NCBI GenBank assembly: GCA_017457155.1
Contig: JAFTHZ010000007.1
Location: 31,695-95,694, forward strand
Length of the DNA: 64,000 bases
Reading direction: 5' to 3'
Source: Ruminococcus sp.
Lineage (GTDB): Bacteria; Bacillota; Clostridia; Oscillospirales; Acutalibacteraceae
This document shows positions 44,034 to 52,478 of the stretch, in pieces (position 1 is the first letter of the stretch; every line of letters begins with the position of its first letter). The notes beneath the pieces are model-generated. The model was not told the DNA's origin and ran no database searches. It saw only the letters and a program-made list of their open reading frames with translations. The translations under genes were made by a program, and so were the position numbers.

Positions 44034-44336
44034 ATGAAGCAGAGAAAGGTTCCCATGCGCAAGTGCACAGGCTGCGGAGAGATGAAGGAGAAATACCAGC
44101 TTATCCGTGTTGTCAAGGCGCCTGACGTAACCGATGAGAACGGAGAGGTTATTGAGAAGGGTCAGGTATCCCTGGACCTTACCTCAAAAAAATCCGGCAG
44201 AGGCGCATATATCTGCAGGGATATCCAGTGCTTCAGACAGGCAAGGAAAGCCCGCAGACTTGAGCGTGCGTTCAGCTGTCAGATACCCGACGAGGTTTAC
44301 GATTCTATGGAGAAGGAGCTTGAGCAGAGTGAATGA
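44034..44336 (+). CDS. rnpM: RNase P modulator RnpM (YlxR family)
   Basis: The 100-residue product has the YlxR signature KVPMRKCTGCGEMK at the start and GRGAYICRDIQCF in the middle. YlxR was shown in Bacillus subtilis to bind and inhibit RNase P, hence RnpM. Its place between nusA and ylxQ is conserved in Firmicutes. GAGGAGGTATCACT precedes the start. Confidence 0.93.
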   Translation: MKQRKVPMRKCTGCGEMKEKYQLIRVVKAPDVTDENGEVIEKGQVSLDLTSKKSGRGAYICRDIQCFRQARKARRLERAFSCQIPDEVYDSMEKELEQSE

Positions 44337-44661
44337 CAGATTGTTGTCGTTTCTGGGGCTGTGCCGCAGAGCAGGCAAAATGGTCATAGGCTATGACCCT
44401 GTTGTAGAATCCATAGAGACCGACCAGGCACTTCTGGTGATTGCCGCACAGGATATATCCGGCAACACCCTGAAGAAAGTCCGCACAGTCACAGAGCGTT
44501 ACCCAAACGTCAGGTTCAGCGTAATCAACAGATCCAAGGATGAGCTGAGCTACAGCCTTGGCAAGACCTGTGCAGTGCTCGGTGTTATTGACAAGGGCTT
44601 TGCAGATAAGCTCACAGAGCTTATCTCAGCAGAGCAGAAAGAAGGAGGAATTACTATATGA
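44329..44661 (+). CDS. ylxQ: L7Ae/L30e family RNA-binding protein (YlxQ)
   Basis: I take the GTG at 44329 as start: AGAAGGAGC lies upstream, and it overlaps rnpM by 8 bp. The longer frame from 44134 translates rnpM out of frame and is rejected. The 110-residue product has an L7Ae-like fold ([50 protein letters not shown]), which binds kink-turn RNA. It overlaps infB by 4 bp. Confidence 0.9.
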   Translation: MNDRLLSFLGLCRRAGKMVIGYDPVVESIETDQALLVIAAQDISGNTLKKVRTVTERYPNVRFSVINRSKDELSYSLGKTCAVLGVIDKGFADKLTELISAEQKEGGITI

Positions 44662-47033
44662 TTAAATATAAGGTGCATGAAGTAGCTAAGGACTTCGGAG
44701 TTTCCAGCAAGAGCGTATCCGAGGCAGTTGAGAAGTACTGCGGTACCGTCAAGAAGTCCATGACAGCTTTGGAGGAGCAGGAGCTCAACGTTATTTTCGA
44801 TTACTTTACACAGCAGAATTCCGTAGAGAGTCTGGACGCATACTTTGCAGTTCGCGACAAGGCTATCGAGAGCCGTGTAGAGAGCGCAAAGGTTGAGGAG
44901 GAGAAGAAGCCCCAGGCAGAGAAGAAGGATGCCGCAAAGAAGCCTCAGGCAGAGAAGATCGAAAAGGCTCCCGCAAAGGTTGACGCTCCCGCACAGAAGA
45001 AGGAGACAACCCAGAAGACAGAGCCCGCAGAGGCCGCTCCCGCCATCAAGAAACGCGGCGAGGGCAAGGTAGTAGATACCCGCGGCAGCTATGTCAATGT
45101 TGAGCGTTACAACGAGAAGTATGACCGTATGGCATACGATAAGGTTCGTTCTGACAGCAATATGTCAAAGGCAAAGCAGAAGATCAACCAGCGTTCACAG
45201 CAGAGAGGCAAGCACCGCTCTGCAAAGCGCGAGACAGAGCAGCAGAGAATGGATCGTATTGCACAGGAGCGCAAGAACAAGCCCATCACCATCAAGATTC
45301 CTGACGAGATCACTGTTCAGGAGCTGGCACTGCGCCTGAAAGCAACGGCCAAAGAAGTTATCACCAAGGCATTCCTTATGGGCACCATGGTAACTATCAA
45401 CGATACTGTGGATTTTGACACAGCATCTCTCATCGCCATGGAGTTCCATGCAAAGGTAGAGAAGGAGATTGTTGTCACCATCGAGGAGCGTATCATCGAT
45501 GACAGCGAGGACGACGACGCAAATCTCCAGGACAGAGCTCCTGTCGTTGTTGTTATGGGTCACGTTGACCACGGCAAGACCTCTCTCCTTGACTATATCC
45601 GCCACGCAAATGTTACAGCATCTGAGGCAGGTGGAATCACACAGCACATCGGTGCTTACAGAGTAAACGTAGATGGCAGGGAGATCACCTTCCTTGATAC
45701 TCCCGGACACGAGGCCTTTACCACTATGCGTGCAAGAGGTGCTCAGGTTACAGATATTGCAATTCTGGTTGTTGCAGCAGACGACGGCATTATGCCCCAG
45801 ACAGTAGAGGCTATCAACCATGCAAAGGCCGCAGGCGTGTCTGTTATCGTAGCTATCAACAAGATGGATAAGATGGCAGCTAACCCTGACCGTGTTATGC
45901 AGCAGCTCACCGAGCATGAGGTTATCCCCGAGGAGTGGGGCGGTGACACACCCTGTATACCCATCTCTGCAAAGACAGGTATGGGTATTGACGACCTGCT
46001 GGAGATGGTTACTCTGGTTGCAGATATGAAGGAGCTGAAGGCTAACCCCGACCGTGCAGCCAAGGGTACAGTTGTCGAGGCTCGTCTTGATAAGGGCAGA
46101 GGCCCCATCGCTACAATCCTTGTTCAGAACGGAACCCTCCACACAGGCGACATTGTTGTTGCAGGCACAGCCGTAGGTCGTGTACGTGCTATGACAAACG
46201 AGCGCGGAGAGCGTGTCAACGAGGCAGGTCCCTCAGTGCCTGTTGAGATCACAGGTCTTGCAGAGGTTCCCGCAGGCGGAGACACCTTCAACGCAGTTTC
46301 TGACGAGCGTCTTGCCCGTGAGCTGGTTGAGCAGAGAAAGGCTCAGCAGAAGGAGGAGCTCTTCAACTCCCGTACCAAGGTCAACCTTGATAACCTCTTC
46401 GATCAGATGAAGCTGGGCGAGATCAAGGAACTGAAGATCATCGTTAAGGCTGATGTTCAGGGTTCTGTGGAGGCTGTCAGACAGTCTCTTGAGAAGCTCT
46501 CCAATGATGAGGTTCGTGTCAATGTTATCCATCAGGGCGTAGGTGCAGTCAACGAGTCCGACGTTATGCTTGCAAACGCATCCAACGCAATCATCGTAGG
46601 CTTCAATGTTCGTCCCGATTCAGTTGCATCTGTCAACGCAGAGCGTGACGGTGTTGACATGAGAATGTACACCATCATCTACGATTGCATCGAGGAGATC
46701 GAGTCTGCTATGAAGGGTATGCTCGCTCCCAAGAAGCGTGAAGTACAGCTGGGCTATGCTGAGTGCCGTAACGTTATCAAGATCAAGAGCGTGGGCACCA
46801 TCGCAGGTTCCTACGTGAAGAATGGTAAGATCACCCGTAATGCGCTCGTGAGAGTTGTCCGTGACGGTATCATTATTGCAGAGGATAGCGTTGCTTCTCT
46901 CCAGAGATTCAAGGACTCCGTCAAGGAGGTTGCAGAGGGCTACGAGTGCGGTATCGGACTTGAGCGTTTCTCTGACCTTAAGGAAGGCGACATCTTCGAG
47001 GCATATATCATCGAGGAGTATCGCGAGGACTAA
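44658..47033 (+). CDS. infB: Translation initiation factor IF-2
   Basis: The 791-residue product has an N-terminal IF2_N domain ([20 protein letters not shown]), a Lys/Glu/Ala/Pro-rich linker (about 75-215), a second IF2_N-like part (about 210-275), and the GTPase with GHVDHGKT near residue 301, DTPGHEAF and NKMDK, then the C-terminal domains that bind fMet-tRNA. It positions initiator tRNA on the 30S subunit. AGAAGGAGG lies inside the end of ylxQ. Confidence 0.98.
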   Translation: MIKYKVHEVAKDFGVSSKSVSEAVEKYCGTVKKSMTALEEQELNVIFDYFTQQNSVESLDAYFAVRDKAIESRVESAKVEEEKKPQAEKKDAAKKPQAEKIEKAPAKVDAPAQKKETTQKTEPAEAAPAIKKRGEGKVVDTRGSYVNVERYNEKYDRMAYDKVRSDSNMSKAKQKINQRSQQRGKHRSAKRETEQQRMDRIAQERKNKPITIKIPDEITVQELALRLKATAKEVITKAFLMGTMVTINDTVDFDTASLIAMEFHAKVEKEIVVTIEERIIDDSEDDDANLQDRAPVVVVMGHVDHGKTSLLDYIRHANVTASEAGGITQHIGAYRVNVDGREITFLDTPGHEAFTTMRARGAQVTDIAILVVAADDGIMPQTVEAINHAKAAGVSVIVAINKMDKMAANPDRVMQQLTEHEVIPEEWGGDTPCIPISAKTGMGIDDLLEMVTLVADMKELKANPDRAAKGTVVEARLDKGRGPIATILVQNGTLHTGDIVVAGTAVGRVRAMTNERGERVNEAGPSVPVEITGLAEVPAGGDTFNAVSDERLARELVEQRKAQQKEELFNSRTKVNLDNLFDQMKLGEIKELKIIVKADVQGSVEAVRQSLEKLSNDEVRVNVIHQGVGAVNESDVMLANASNAIIVGFNVRPDSVASVNAERDGVDMRMYTIIYDCIEEIESAMKGMLAPKKREVQLGYAECRNVIKIKSVGTIAGSYVKNGKITRNALVRVVRDGIIIAEDSVASLQRFKDSVKEVAEGYECGIGLERFSDLKEGDIFEAYIIEEYRED

Positions 47034-47120
47034 TTTCGGCTTAGTCGGGATATAATGTATATATAAACCCTGAAGGAGCAGGGGATGTGTCCCCTGACTC
47101 CTCTGCAGGAGGAATAATAA

Positions 47121-47513
47121 ATGGCAAATCATAAGCTTTCAAGAACAACAGAAGATATAAAACGAGAGCTCACCGCAATTTTTCGTGAGCTGAAGGACCC
47201 CAGAGTCACAGGTGCGTTTGTGTCCATCATCAGAGTCGAGGTTACAAACGACCTGAGCTACTGCACTGTATACATCAGTGCAATCGAGGGTATGGAGAGA
47301 GCACAGGAGGCCGTCAAGGGACTCAAGTCTGCCGCAGGATTTATCCGCTCGGAGCTGGGTCGCAGACTCACCATCCGCCACGTGCCCTCCATGATATTCA
47401 AGGCAACTGACTCTATTGAGTACAGTGCGTCTATTTCCAGAATCCTTCGCGACCTGGAGCAGAAGAGACCTGCTTCTTCCGGCGAGGAAAAGGAGGATAT
47501 GACAGATGACTGA
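47121..47513 (+). CDS. rbfA: 30S ribosome-binding factor RbfA
   Basis: The 130-residue product has the KH-like RbfA core (RTTEDIKRELTAIFRELKDPR, VTNDLSYCTVYISAI, LTIRHVPSMIFKATDS). It binds the small subunit late in maturation. The start follows GCAGGAGGAATAATAA and the end overlaps nrnA by 8 bp. Confidence 0.95.
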   Translation: MANHKLSRTTEDIKRELTAIFRELKDPRVTGAFVSIIRVEVTNDLSYCTVYISAIEGMERAQEAVKGLKSAAGFIRSELGRRLTIRHVPSMIFKATDSIEYSASISRILRDLEQKRPASSGEEKEDMTDD

Positions 47514-48447
47514 TCTGTCCACCATCGCAGAGCTTCTCAGAGAGCATGACGGCTTTGAGATTCTCACCCACAGATATCCCGACGGGGATACTCTGGGCAG
47601 CGCCTATGCCCTGTGTCATATTCTGCAGGGAATGGGCAAGAATGCCCGTGTTATCACAAGCGGCACCCCCGCAAAGAAGTATGATTATCTGAGAGAGGGG
47701 CTTGCTGAGCAGGACTTTGTCAGAGAGTATGTTGTGAGTGTGGACGTGGCAGCTCCTGAGCTTCTGGGCGATAATCAGCAGGAGTATCAGGATATTATCG
47801 ACCTGTGTATTGACCACCACGGCACAAATTCCATGAAGGCAAAGCACATCTATGTTGACGCTGCTGCCGCAGCAGCAGGAGAGATTATCTACGAGATAGC
47901 GCAGTGTATGCAGATTGAGTACACTGCCGGTATTGCAGATTGTATCTACACAGCAATCTCTACAGACACAGGTTGCTTCAGATACTCAAACACAACAGGA
48001 AGAACCCACAGGATAGCGGCCCATATGATGGAGCATACCTCCAACTGGTTTGATATTAACACTCAGATGTTTGAGATCAAGACCAAGGACAGACTCAGCC
48101 TTGAGCGTATGGTATACGAGACCCTTGAGTACTGCTGTGACGGTAAGTGTGCGATTATCCATACTACCCTTGAGATGCAGCAAAAGGCAGGAGTTACCGA
48201 CGACGAGATGGAGGGGCTTGCCTCTATCCCCAGACGTATCGAGGGGGTCTTGCTGGGACTGACAGCCAGAGAGAAGGCTGACGGTACCTTCAAGGTATCC
48301 GCCAGAAGCAACGGTGACATAGACGCATCCGCATTCTGTGCCAAGTTCGGCGGCGGAGGCCACAAGGCGGCCTCGGGCTGTACTGTCACAGGAGACCTGG
48401 AGTCGGTGAAGGCACAGCTTGTGAGAGCAGCAGAACAGATATTATGA
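47506..48447 (+). CDS. nrnA: DHH/DHHA1 phosphoesterase, NrnA-type (oligoribonuclease / pAp phosphatase)
   Basis: The 313-residue product has DHH motifs HRYPDGDTLGSA (about 23-34), DVAAPE and IDHHGTN (about 104-110), and the DHHA1 closing block FGGGGHKAASG near residue 285. Such proteins degrade short RNAs and dephosphorylate pAp; some also cleave linear dinucleotides from cyclic-dinucleotide turnover. Its place between rbfA and truB is usual in Firmicutes. It overlaps both neighbours. Confidence 0.93.
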   Translation: MTDLSTIAELLREHDGFEILTHRYPDGDTLGSAYALCHILQGMGKNARVITSGTPAKKYDYLREGLAEQDFVREYVVSVDVAAPELLGDNQQEYQDIIDLCIDHHGTNSMKAKHIYVDAAAAAAGEIIYEIAQCMQIEYTAGIADCIYTAISTDTGCFRYSNTTGRTHRIAAHMMEHTSNWFDINTQMFEIKTKDRLSLERMVYETLEYCCDGKCAIIHTTLEMQQKAGVTDDEMEGLASIPRRIEGVLLGLTAREKADGTFKVSARSNGDIDASAFCAKFGGGGHKAASGCTVTGDLESVKAQLVRAAEQIL

Positions 48448-49373
48448 ATGGTGTTATAGTAGTAAACAAGCCCGAGGGCTTCACATCCTTTGACGCGGTG
48501 GCGGTGCTGAGGAAGCTTTCCTCTCAGCGGAAGATCGGCCATTGCGGAACCCTTGACCCCAACGCTACGGGAGTGCTGCCCGTGCTTCTGGGCAGAGCAG
48601 CCAAGGCTCAGGATATCCTTCCAAATCACGACAAGACCTACACCGCTACCTTTGAGCTGGGAAAGGTCACCGATACGCTGGATATCTGGGGACAGGTGAC
48701 GGCGACCCAGAAGACCTCTGTGACAAAGGAACAGCTCCTTGGAGTTCTGCCTGATTTTAGGGGAGAGATAGATCAGATTCCTCCCATGTACTCTGCCATA
48801 CAGATAAAGGGTCAGCGACTCTACGATCTGGCCAGACAGGGAATCGAGGTTGAACGCGAACCCAGAAAGATTACCATCTACGAGCTGGAGCTTGTGGAGT
48901 TTGATGAGCAGACACAGCAGGGAACTCTCACCGTCTCCTGCTCCAAGGGTACATACATCCGCACCCTCATTGACGATATAGCCAAGCGGTTCTGCATCGG
49001 AGGTTGTATGACCTCCCTTGTAAGGACAGTTGCCTGCGGCTTCCATATATCTCAGGCTTATACCATAGAGGAGCTGACACAGCTGTCTCAGGAGGGAAGG
49101 CTCCATACTGCCCTGATGTCTACAGAGAGTCTGTTTGTGACTTATCCCGGGGTGGAGGTTACCTTCTCACAGGCAAAGCGATTTGCAAATGGAGGAGCGC
49201 TGAGCACAGACAGGATAAGAGAGAAGCCTGAGCTCAGCGACGGCAGTATCTGTCGTGTCAAAGCCCCCGGAGGAGATTTTCTGGGACTGGCAAGATATGA
49301 TGAGCAGAGTCGTGAGCTGAAGATATACAAGCAGTTTGCGGATTACTCTCAGTTTAATAACCTTAGTGAATAA
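48444..49373 (+). CDS. truB: tRNA pseudouridine(55) synthase TruB
   Basis: The 309-residue product has the catalytic motif GHCGTLDPNATGVLPV with Asp near residue 38, plus KTYTATFELG and the C-terminal PUA-like region. It modifies U55 in the T loop of tRNAs. It overlaps nrnA by 4 bp and ends the operon. The usual next gene, ribF, is not in this window. Confidence 0.96.
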   Translation: MNGVIVVNKPEGFTSFDAVAVLRKLSSQRKIGHCGTLDPNATGVLPVLLGRAAKAQDILPNHDKTYTATFELGKVTDTLDIWGQVTATQKTSVTKEQLLGVLPDFRGEIDQIPPMYSAIQIKGQRLYDLARQGIEVEREPRKITIYELELVEFDEQTQQGTLTVSCSKGTYIRTLIDDIAKRFCIGGCMTSLVRTVACGFHISQAYTIEELTQLSQEGRLHTALMSTESLFVTYPGVEVTFSQAKRFANGGALSTDRIREKPELSDGSICRVKAPGGDFLGLARYDEQSRELKIYKQFADYSQFNNLSE

Positions 49374-49375
49374 GA

Positions 49376-49405
49376 AAACCGACTGATTCAATCAGTCGGT
49401 TTTTT
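49376..49405. terminator. Bidirectional terminator after truB
   Basis: AAACCGACTGAT pairs with ATCAGTCGGTTT over a 3-nt loop with T-runs on both strands. Confidence 0.93.
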
Positions 49406-49420
49406 GTATGTGTGTTCGGT

Positions 49421-50128
49421 TTATTCTTCGGGTTTGGGTTCCTCGGGCAGGGGGATGCCTGCCAGAAACCTCAGGTCACGCTCGATGGCATCACGGCTGT
49501 TGCCCCAGTCCATACCTCTGCTCTGATAGTCAAACATCTTGCAGAAGTGTGTGGTGTCCTCAATCAGCAGCTGCAGCTGCTTTTTTGCAAGGTCAGCTGT
49601 ATCCTGATGGAAGTCCGCCTGGTGCTTTGCGGGGACTCCCTTGAGGCTTATTGCGGATACCATACGGTAATGGTCAAGGCAGATGAACTCCTGCTCTTGA
49701 TAGGTTTTGCGAAACTGGGGGTTTGTCTCCCATTCCTTGAAGACAGTACGCAGAAAATGCTCTACATCGTGCTGGATTCTGTCACAGATATAGCAGGTGT
49801 GCTGCATATCCTGAAGCGCCTGAAGCTTCTTTTTGTCGGGCTTTGAGTGGGTGTTCTTTGGGAAGTAGTCCTCCAGAATCTTCTGCATGTGCGTCTGCAG
49901 AATCAGAGCATTGGGCAGGCGCTTGCCAACCTGAGTGATCTTCTGGAAATGCTTTTTGCAGAAGCCCTTTTCGTTGGTGGCAACTCTTGTCTCAGGGTCC
50001 ATCATGGCGGAGCCTGTAATGAAGGTTGCGTACTGGTTCTCCAGCATATCGTACATACGGCAGAAGGGACAACCCTCCTTCACCTCAAAAATATCGTTAA
50101 TGGGTATGGTGCAGATTGTTTCTTTCAT
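49421..50128 (-). CDS. DUF6062 family protein with two Cys/His metal-binding-like clusters
   Basis: The 235-residue cytoplasmic protein has paired motifs CPFCRM (residues 20-25) with GFCKKHF and CYICDR (near 114) with FICLDHY, suggesting two zinc- or iron-sulfur-binding knuckles. This is the pattern of the DUF6062 family, common in Clostridia and without known function. It ends with an acidic Pro/Glu tail. It is a single gene facing away from the OGG1-type glycosylase gene; GAAAGAAAC-like sequence precedes the start, so the ribosome site is weak. Confidence 0.75.
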   Translation of the reverse strand: MKETICTIPINDIFEVKEGCPFCRMYDMLENQYATFITGSAMMDPETRVATNEKGFCKKHFQKITQVGKRLPNALILQTHMQKILEDYFPKNTHSKPDKKKLQALQDMQHTCYICDRIQHDVEHFLRTVFKEWETNPQFRKTYQEQEFICLDHYRMVSAISLKGVPAKHQADFHQDTADLAKKQLQLLIEDTTHFCKMFDYQSRGMDWGNSRDAIERDLRFLAGIPLPEEPKPEE

Positions 50129-50228
50129 ATTGATTCCTCTGATTCCATAATTTTTATAAATATATCATAGCATAAACAAAGCAAATATGCTATGATTAAT
50201 ATGAAAAAAGTTAGGGTAGTGACAGGTT

Positions 50229-51065
50229 ATGGATTATATAGTTGAGGATAACAGGATAATTGTCAGCACCGCAGGAGATATGTCCCTGAGGGATACTCTC
50301 TGCTGTGGTCAGAGCTTTCGCTGGAGAGAGTGCGGGGACGGAGCCTTCAGGGGGACTGTTTGTGGCAAGACTGTCACCGTCAGCAAACAGGAGGGGAAGC
50401 TGCTGATTGAGGGCGCAACTTCGGAGGATTTTCTGAATATCTGGAGGAACTACTTCGATCTTGACTTTGATTATGTGAAGTTGAGGGGGGAGCTGTCTCA
50501 GCTTCATCCCATACTTTCACAGGCGGCAAAGTTCGCCCCGGGTATACATATTCTGAGGCAGGACCCCTTTGAGGCTCTCATATCATTCATAATATCTCAG
50601 AACAACAACATAAAACGCATTGAAGGAATTGTGGACAGACTGTGTGAAAATTTCGGAGAAAAGCTTGAGAGCGGAGAGTATTCCTTCCCAACAGCCGAGA
50701 GACTAGCACAGCTTTCTGCAGAGGACCTTGCACCCCTGAGAGCGGGATTTCGCAACCGATACATACTGGATGCAGCGGTGAAGGTGCACACAGGTCAGGT
50801 GAATCTTGAGCAGTGTCGCACACTTCCTTTTGAGGAGGCTAAGAAACAGCTGATGACTATTGTGGGCGTGGGCGAGAAAGTGGCAGACTGTGTACTTCTA
50901 TATGGTCTGCACCGCACAGAGGCATTCCCTATGGATGTGTGGATGAAGCGTGCCATGAGCACTCTGTTTCCCGGGGTGGAGCCCTCCTTCTTCGGAGAGT
51001 ATGCGGGAGTTGCCCAGCAGTACATCTTCCATTATTCGCGGATGAATCCTGATGTATTCAAGTGA
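50229..51065 (+). CDS. ogg: OGG1-type 8-oxoguanine DNA glycosylase/AP lyase
   Basis: The 278-residue product has the N-terminal OGG_N domain (CCGQSFRW near 26-33), SQNNNIKRIEGIV, and a helix-hairpin-helix GVGEKVADCVLL whose Lys matches the Schiff-base lysine of OGG1; PMDVWMKR supplies the catalytic Asp. It would remove oxidised guanine from DNA and nick the strand. Useful in an anaerobe exposed to oxygen. Stand-alone gene closed by a terminator. Confidence 0.92.
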   Translation: MDYIVEDNRIIVSTAGDMSLRDTLCCGQSFRWRECGDGAFRGTVCGKTVTVSKQEGKLLIEGATSEDFLNIWRNYFDLDFDYVKLRGELSQLHPILSQAAKFAPGIHILRQDPFEALISFIISQNNNIKRIEGIVDRLCENFGEKLESGEYSFPTAERLAQLSAEDLAPLRAGFRNRYILDAAVKVHTGQVNLEQCRTLPFEEAKKQLMTIVGVGEKVADCVLLYGLHRTEAFPMDVWMKRAMSTLFPGVEPSFFGEYAGVAQQYIFHYSRMNPDVFK

Positions 51066-51072
51066 ATAATAA

Positions 51073-51103
51073 AAAGACCGTCGGATAAAATCCAACGGTC
51101 TTT
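51073..51103. terminator. Bidirectional terminator between glycosylase and aldolase genes
   Basis: AAAGACCGT-C-GGAT pairs with ATCC-A-ACGGTCTTT, with T-runs on both strands. Confidence 0.9.
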
Positions 51104-51137
51104 CTTTTTGTTTAAAATTAAAGCTCAGAGATTCTGA

Positions 51138-52004
51138 TTAAGCCTTGTCAACAGAACCGAACAGCTCCATCTTCTCCTTAACAGTAGCCTTGATTGCCTC
51201 AAAGCCGGGAGCCAGAAGCTTTCTGGGGTCGAAGCCCTTGCCCTGAAGGTCCTTGCCTGCCTCAATATACTCTCTGGTAGCTGCTGCAAATGCAAGCTGG
51301 CACTCTGTATTAACATTGATCTTGGAAACGCCAAGGTCGATAGCCTTCTTGATCATATCCTCGGGGATACCTGTGCCGCCGTGGAGTACCAGGGGCATAT
51401 CGCCTGTGAGCTGCTGGATAGCATCCAGAGTCTCAAAGCTGAGGCCTGCCCAGTTCTCAGGGTACTTGCCGTGGATGTTGCCGATACCTGCTGCCAGCAT
51501 TGTAACACCCAGGTCAGCGATCATCTTGCACTCTGCGGGATCAGCACACTCGCCTGCGCCAACAACACCGTCTTCCTCGCCGCCGATAGAGCCAACCTCT
51601 GCCTCAAGGGAGAGACCCAGCTCCTCACAAGTAGCAACCAGCTCCTTGGTCTTAGCGATGTTCTCTTCGATAGCGTAGTGAGAGCCGTCGAACATTACAG
51701 AGGAGAAGCCTGCTGCGATACAAGCCTTTGCACCTTCGTATGAGCCGTGGTCAAGGTGAAGAGCAACGGGAACAGTAATACCGAGCTCCTCCAGCATACC
51801 GTTAACCATACCAACGATTGTCTTGTAGCCGCACATATACTTACCTGCGCCCTCGGATACACCCAGAATAACAGGGGAGTTGCACTCCTGAGCTGTGAGC
51901 AGGATAGCCTTTGTCCACTCAAGGTTGTTGATGTTGAACTGACCAACAGCGTAGTGGCCGGCCTTTGCTTTTGTGAGCATTTCTTTTGCATTAACTAATG
52001 GCAT
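51138..52004 (-). CDS. fba: Class II fructose-1,6-bisphosphate aldolase
   Basis: The 288-residue product has the class II metal-binding motifs: ALHLDHGSYE (about 79-88), DGSHYAIEEN, EAEVGSIGGEEDG, IHGKYP and LHGGTGIP. It splits fructose bisphosphate into triose phosphates in glycolysis and is zinc dependent. It is a single gene with a near-ideal promoter on the minus strand and TTGGAGGAATTTTAAT before the ATG. Confidence 0.96.
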   Translation of the reverse strand: MPLVNAKEMLTKAKAGHYAVGQFNINNLEWTKAILLTAQECNSPVILGVSEGAGKYMCGYKTIVGMVNGMLEELGITVPVALHLDHGSYEGAKACIAAGFSSVMFDGSHYAIEENIAKTKELVATCEELGLSLEAEVGSIGGEEDGVVGAGECADPAECKMIADLGVTMLAAGIGNIHGKYPENWAGLSFETLDAIQQLTGDMPLVLHGGTGIPEDMIKKAIDLGVSKINVNTECQLAFAAATREYIEAGKDLQGKGFDPRKLLAPGFEAIKATVKEKMELFGSVDKA

Positions 52005-52040
52005 ATTAAAATTCCTCCAATATTATAATAATACAAGGCT

Positions 52041-52069
52041 ATTATACCCCAGTTGGATGAAAATGTAAA
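52041..52069 (-). promoter_or_regulatory. fba promoter
   Basis: On the minus strand TTTACA (52064-52069) and TATAAT (52041-52046) are 17 nt apart. Confidence 0.85.
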
Positions 52070-52109
52070 CCATCTGAAGAAAAAATGTGATTTTGTGATA
52101 AAAAAACTC

Positions 52110-52136
52110 TTGACAAAGTAAAAAAATAGTGATAAT
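52110..52136 (+). promoter_or_regulatory. Promoter of the T-box leader
   Basis: TTGACA at 52110-52115 with GATAAT at 52131-52136 (15 nt apart) or, less well, TAATCT with 17 nt. Confidence 0.6.
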
Positions 52137-52149
52137 CTTTTGTACATAC

Positions 52150-52428
52150 ATCCGAAAAGCTGTGACGAAGACGGTCGGGAAAGCTGATCTTACAGAGAGT
52201 GCGGAGGGTGAAAACGCACATTGACGCTTCTTTAGACTTATCCCTTCTGAGCCGGAGTCCGAAAGATTCCTCGTTGGAATTTAGTAGACGCTCCCGTGGT
52301 TGTCGCGTTAAGGCAAAGGGTTTGTTAGAACCTGTGAGTGGTGCGAGTGCACAATTTGAGTGGTACCGCGGGATAAGAATTTTGCTTGTTTTCCCGTCTC
52401 AAAGTTTTCTTTGAGACGGGATTTTTTA
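52150..52428 (+). ncRNA. T-box riboswitch leader (best read as leucine; isoleucine possible)
   Basis: The leader has the Stem I AGAGAG bulge (52194-52199) under a hairpin GTGCG/CGCAC (52199-52203 with 52215-52219) with a GGGTG loop, the 3' CTGAGCC of Stem I (52247-52253), the T-box core TGAGTGGTACCGCGG (52357-52371) and a terminator CCCGTCTCAAAG/CTTTGAGACGGG (52393-52420) with T-run. The short helix GGGA (52177-52180)/TCCC (52241-52244) places the codon as CTT (52237-52239) followed by A, as usual for specifiers. Shifted reading gives ATC. TGGT in the T-box wants discriminator A, which fits tRNA-Leu or tRNA-Ile. Presence is firm; specificity is inference. Confidence 0.88.
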
Positions 52429-52478
52429 TTTTTCTGTGCCGAACCGGACGGCAAAAATTATGACAGGAGGAAACCGCT

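Noticed and set aside
44134-44328. N-terminal extension of the L7Ae-like gene
   Set aside because: This part overlaps rnpM in another frame; the GTG at 44329 has a proper ribosome site and gives the family N-terminus.
45195-46142. A 315-codon open frame on the minus strand
   Set aside because: It is antisense to infB and shows no family features.
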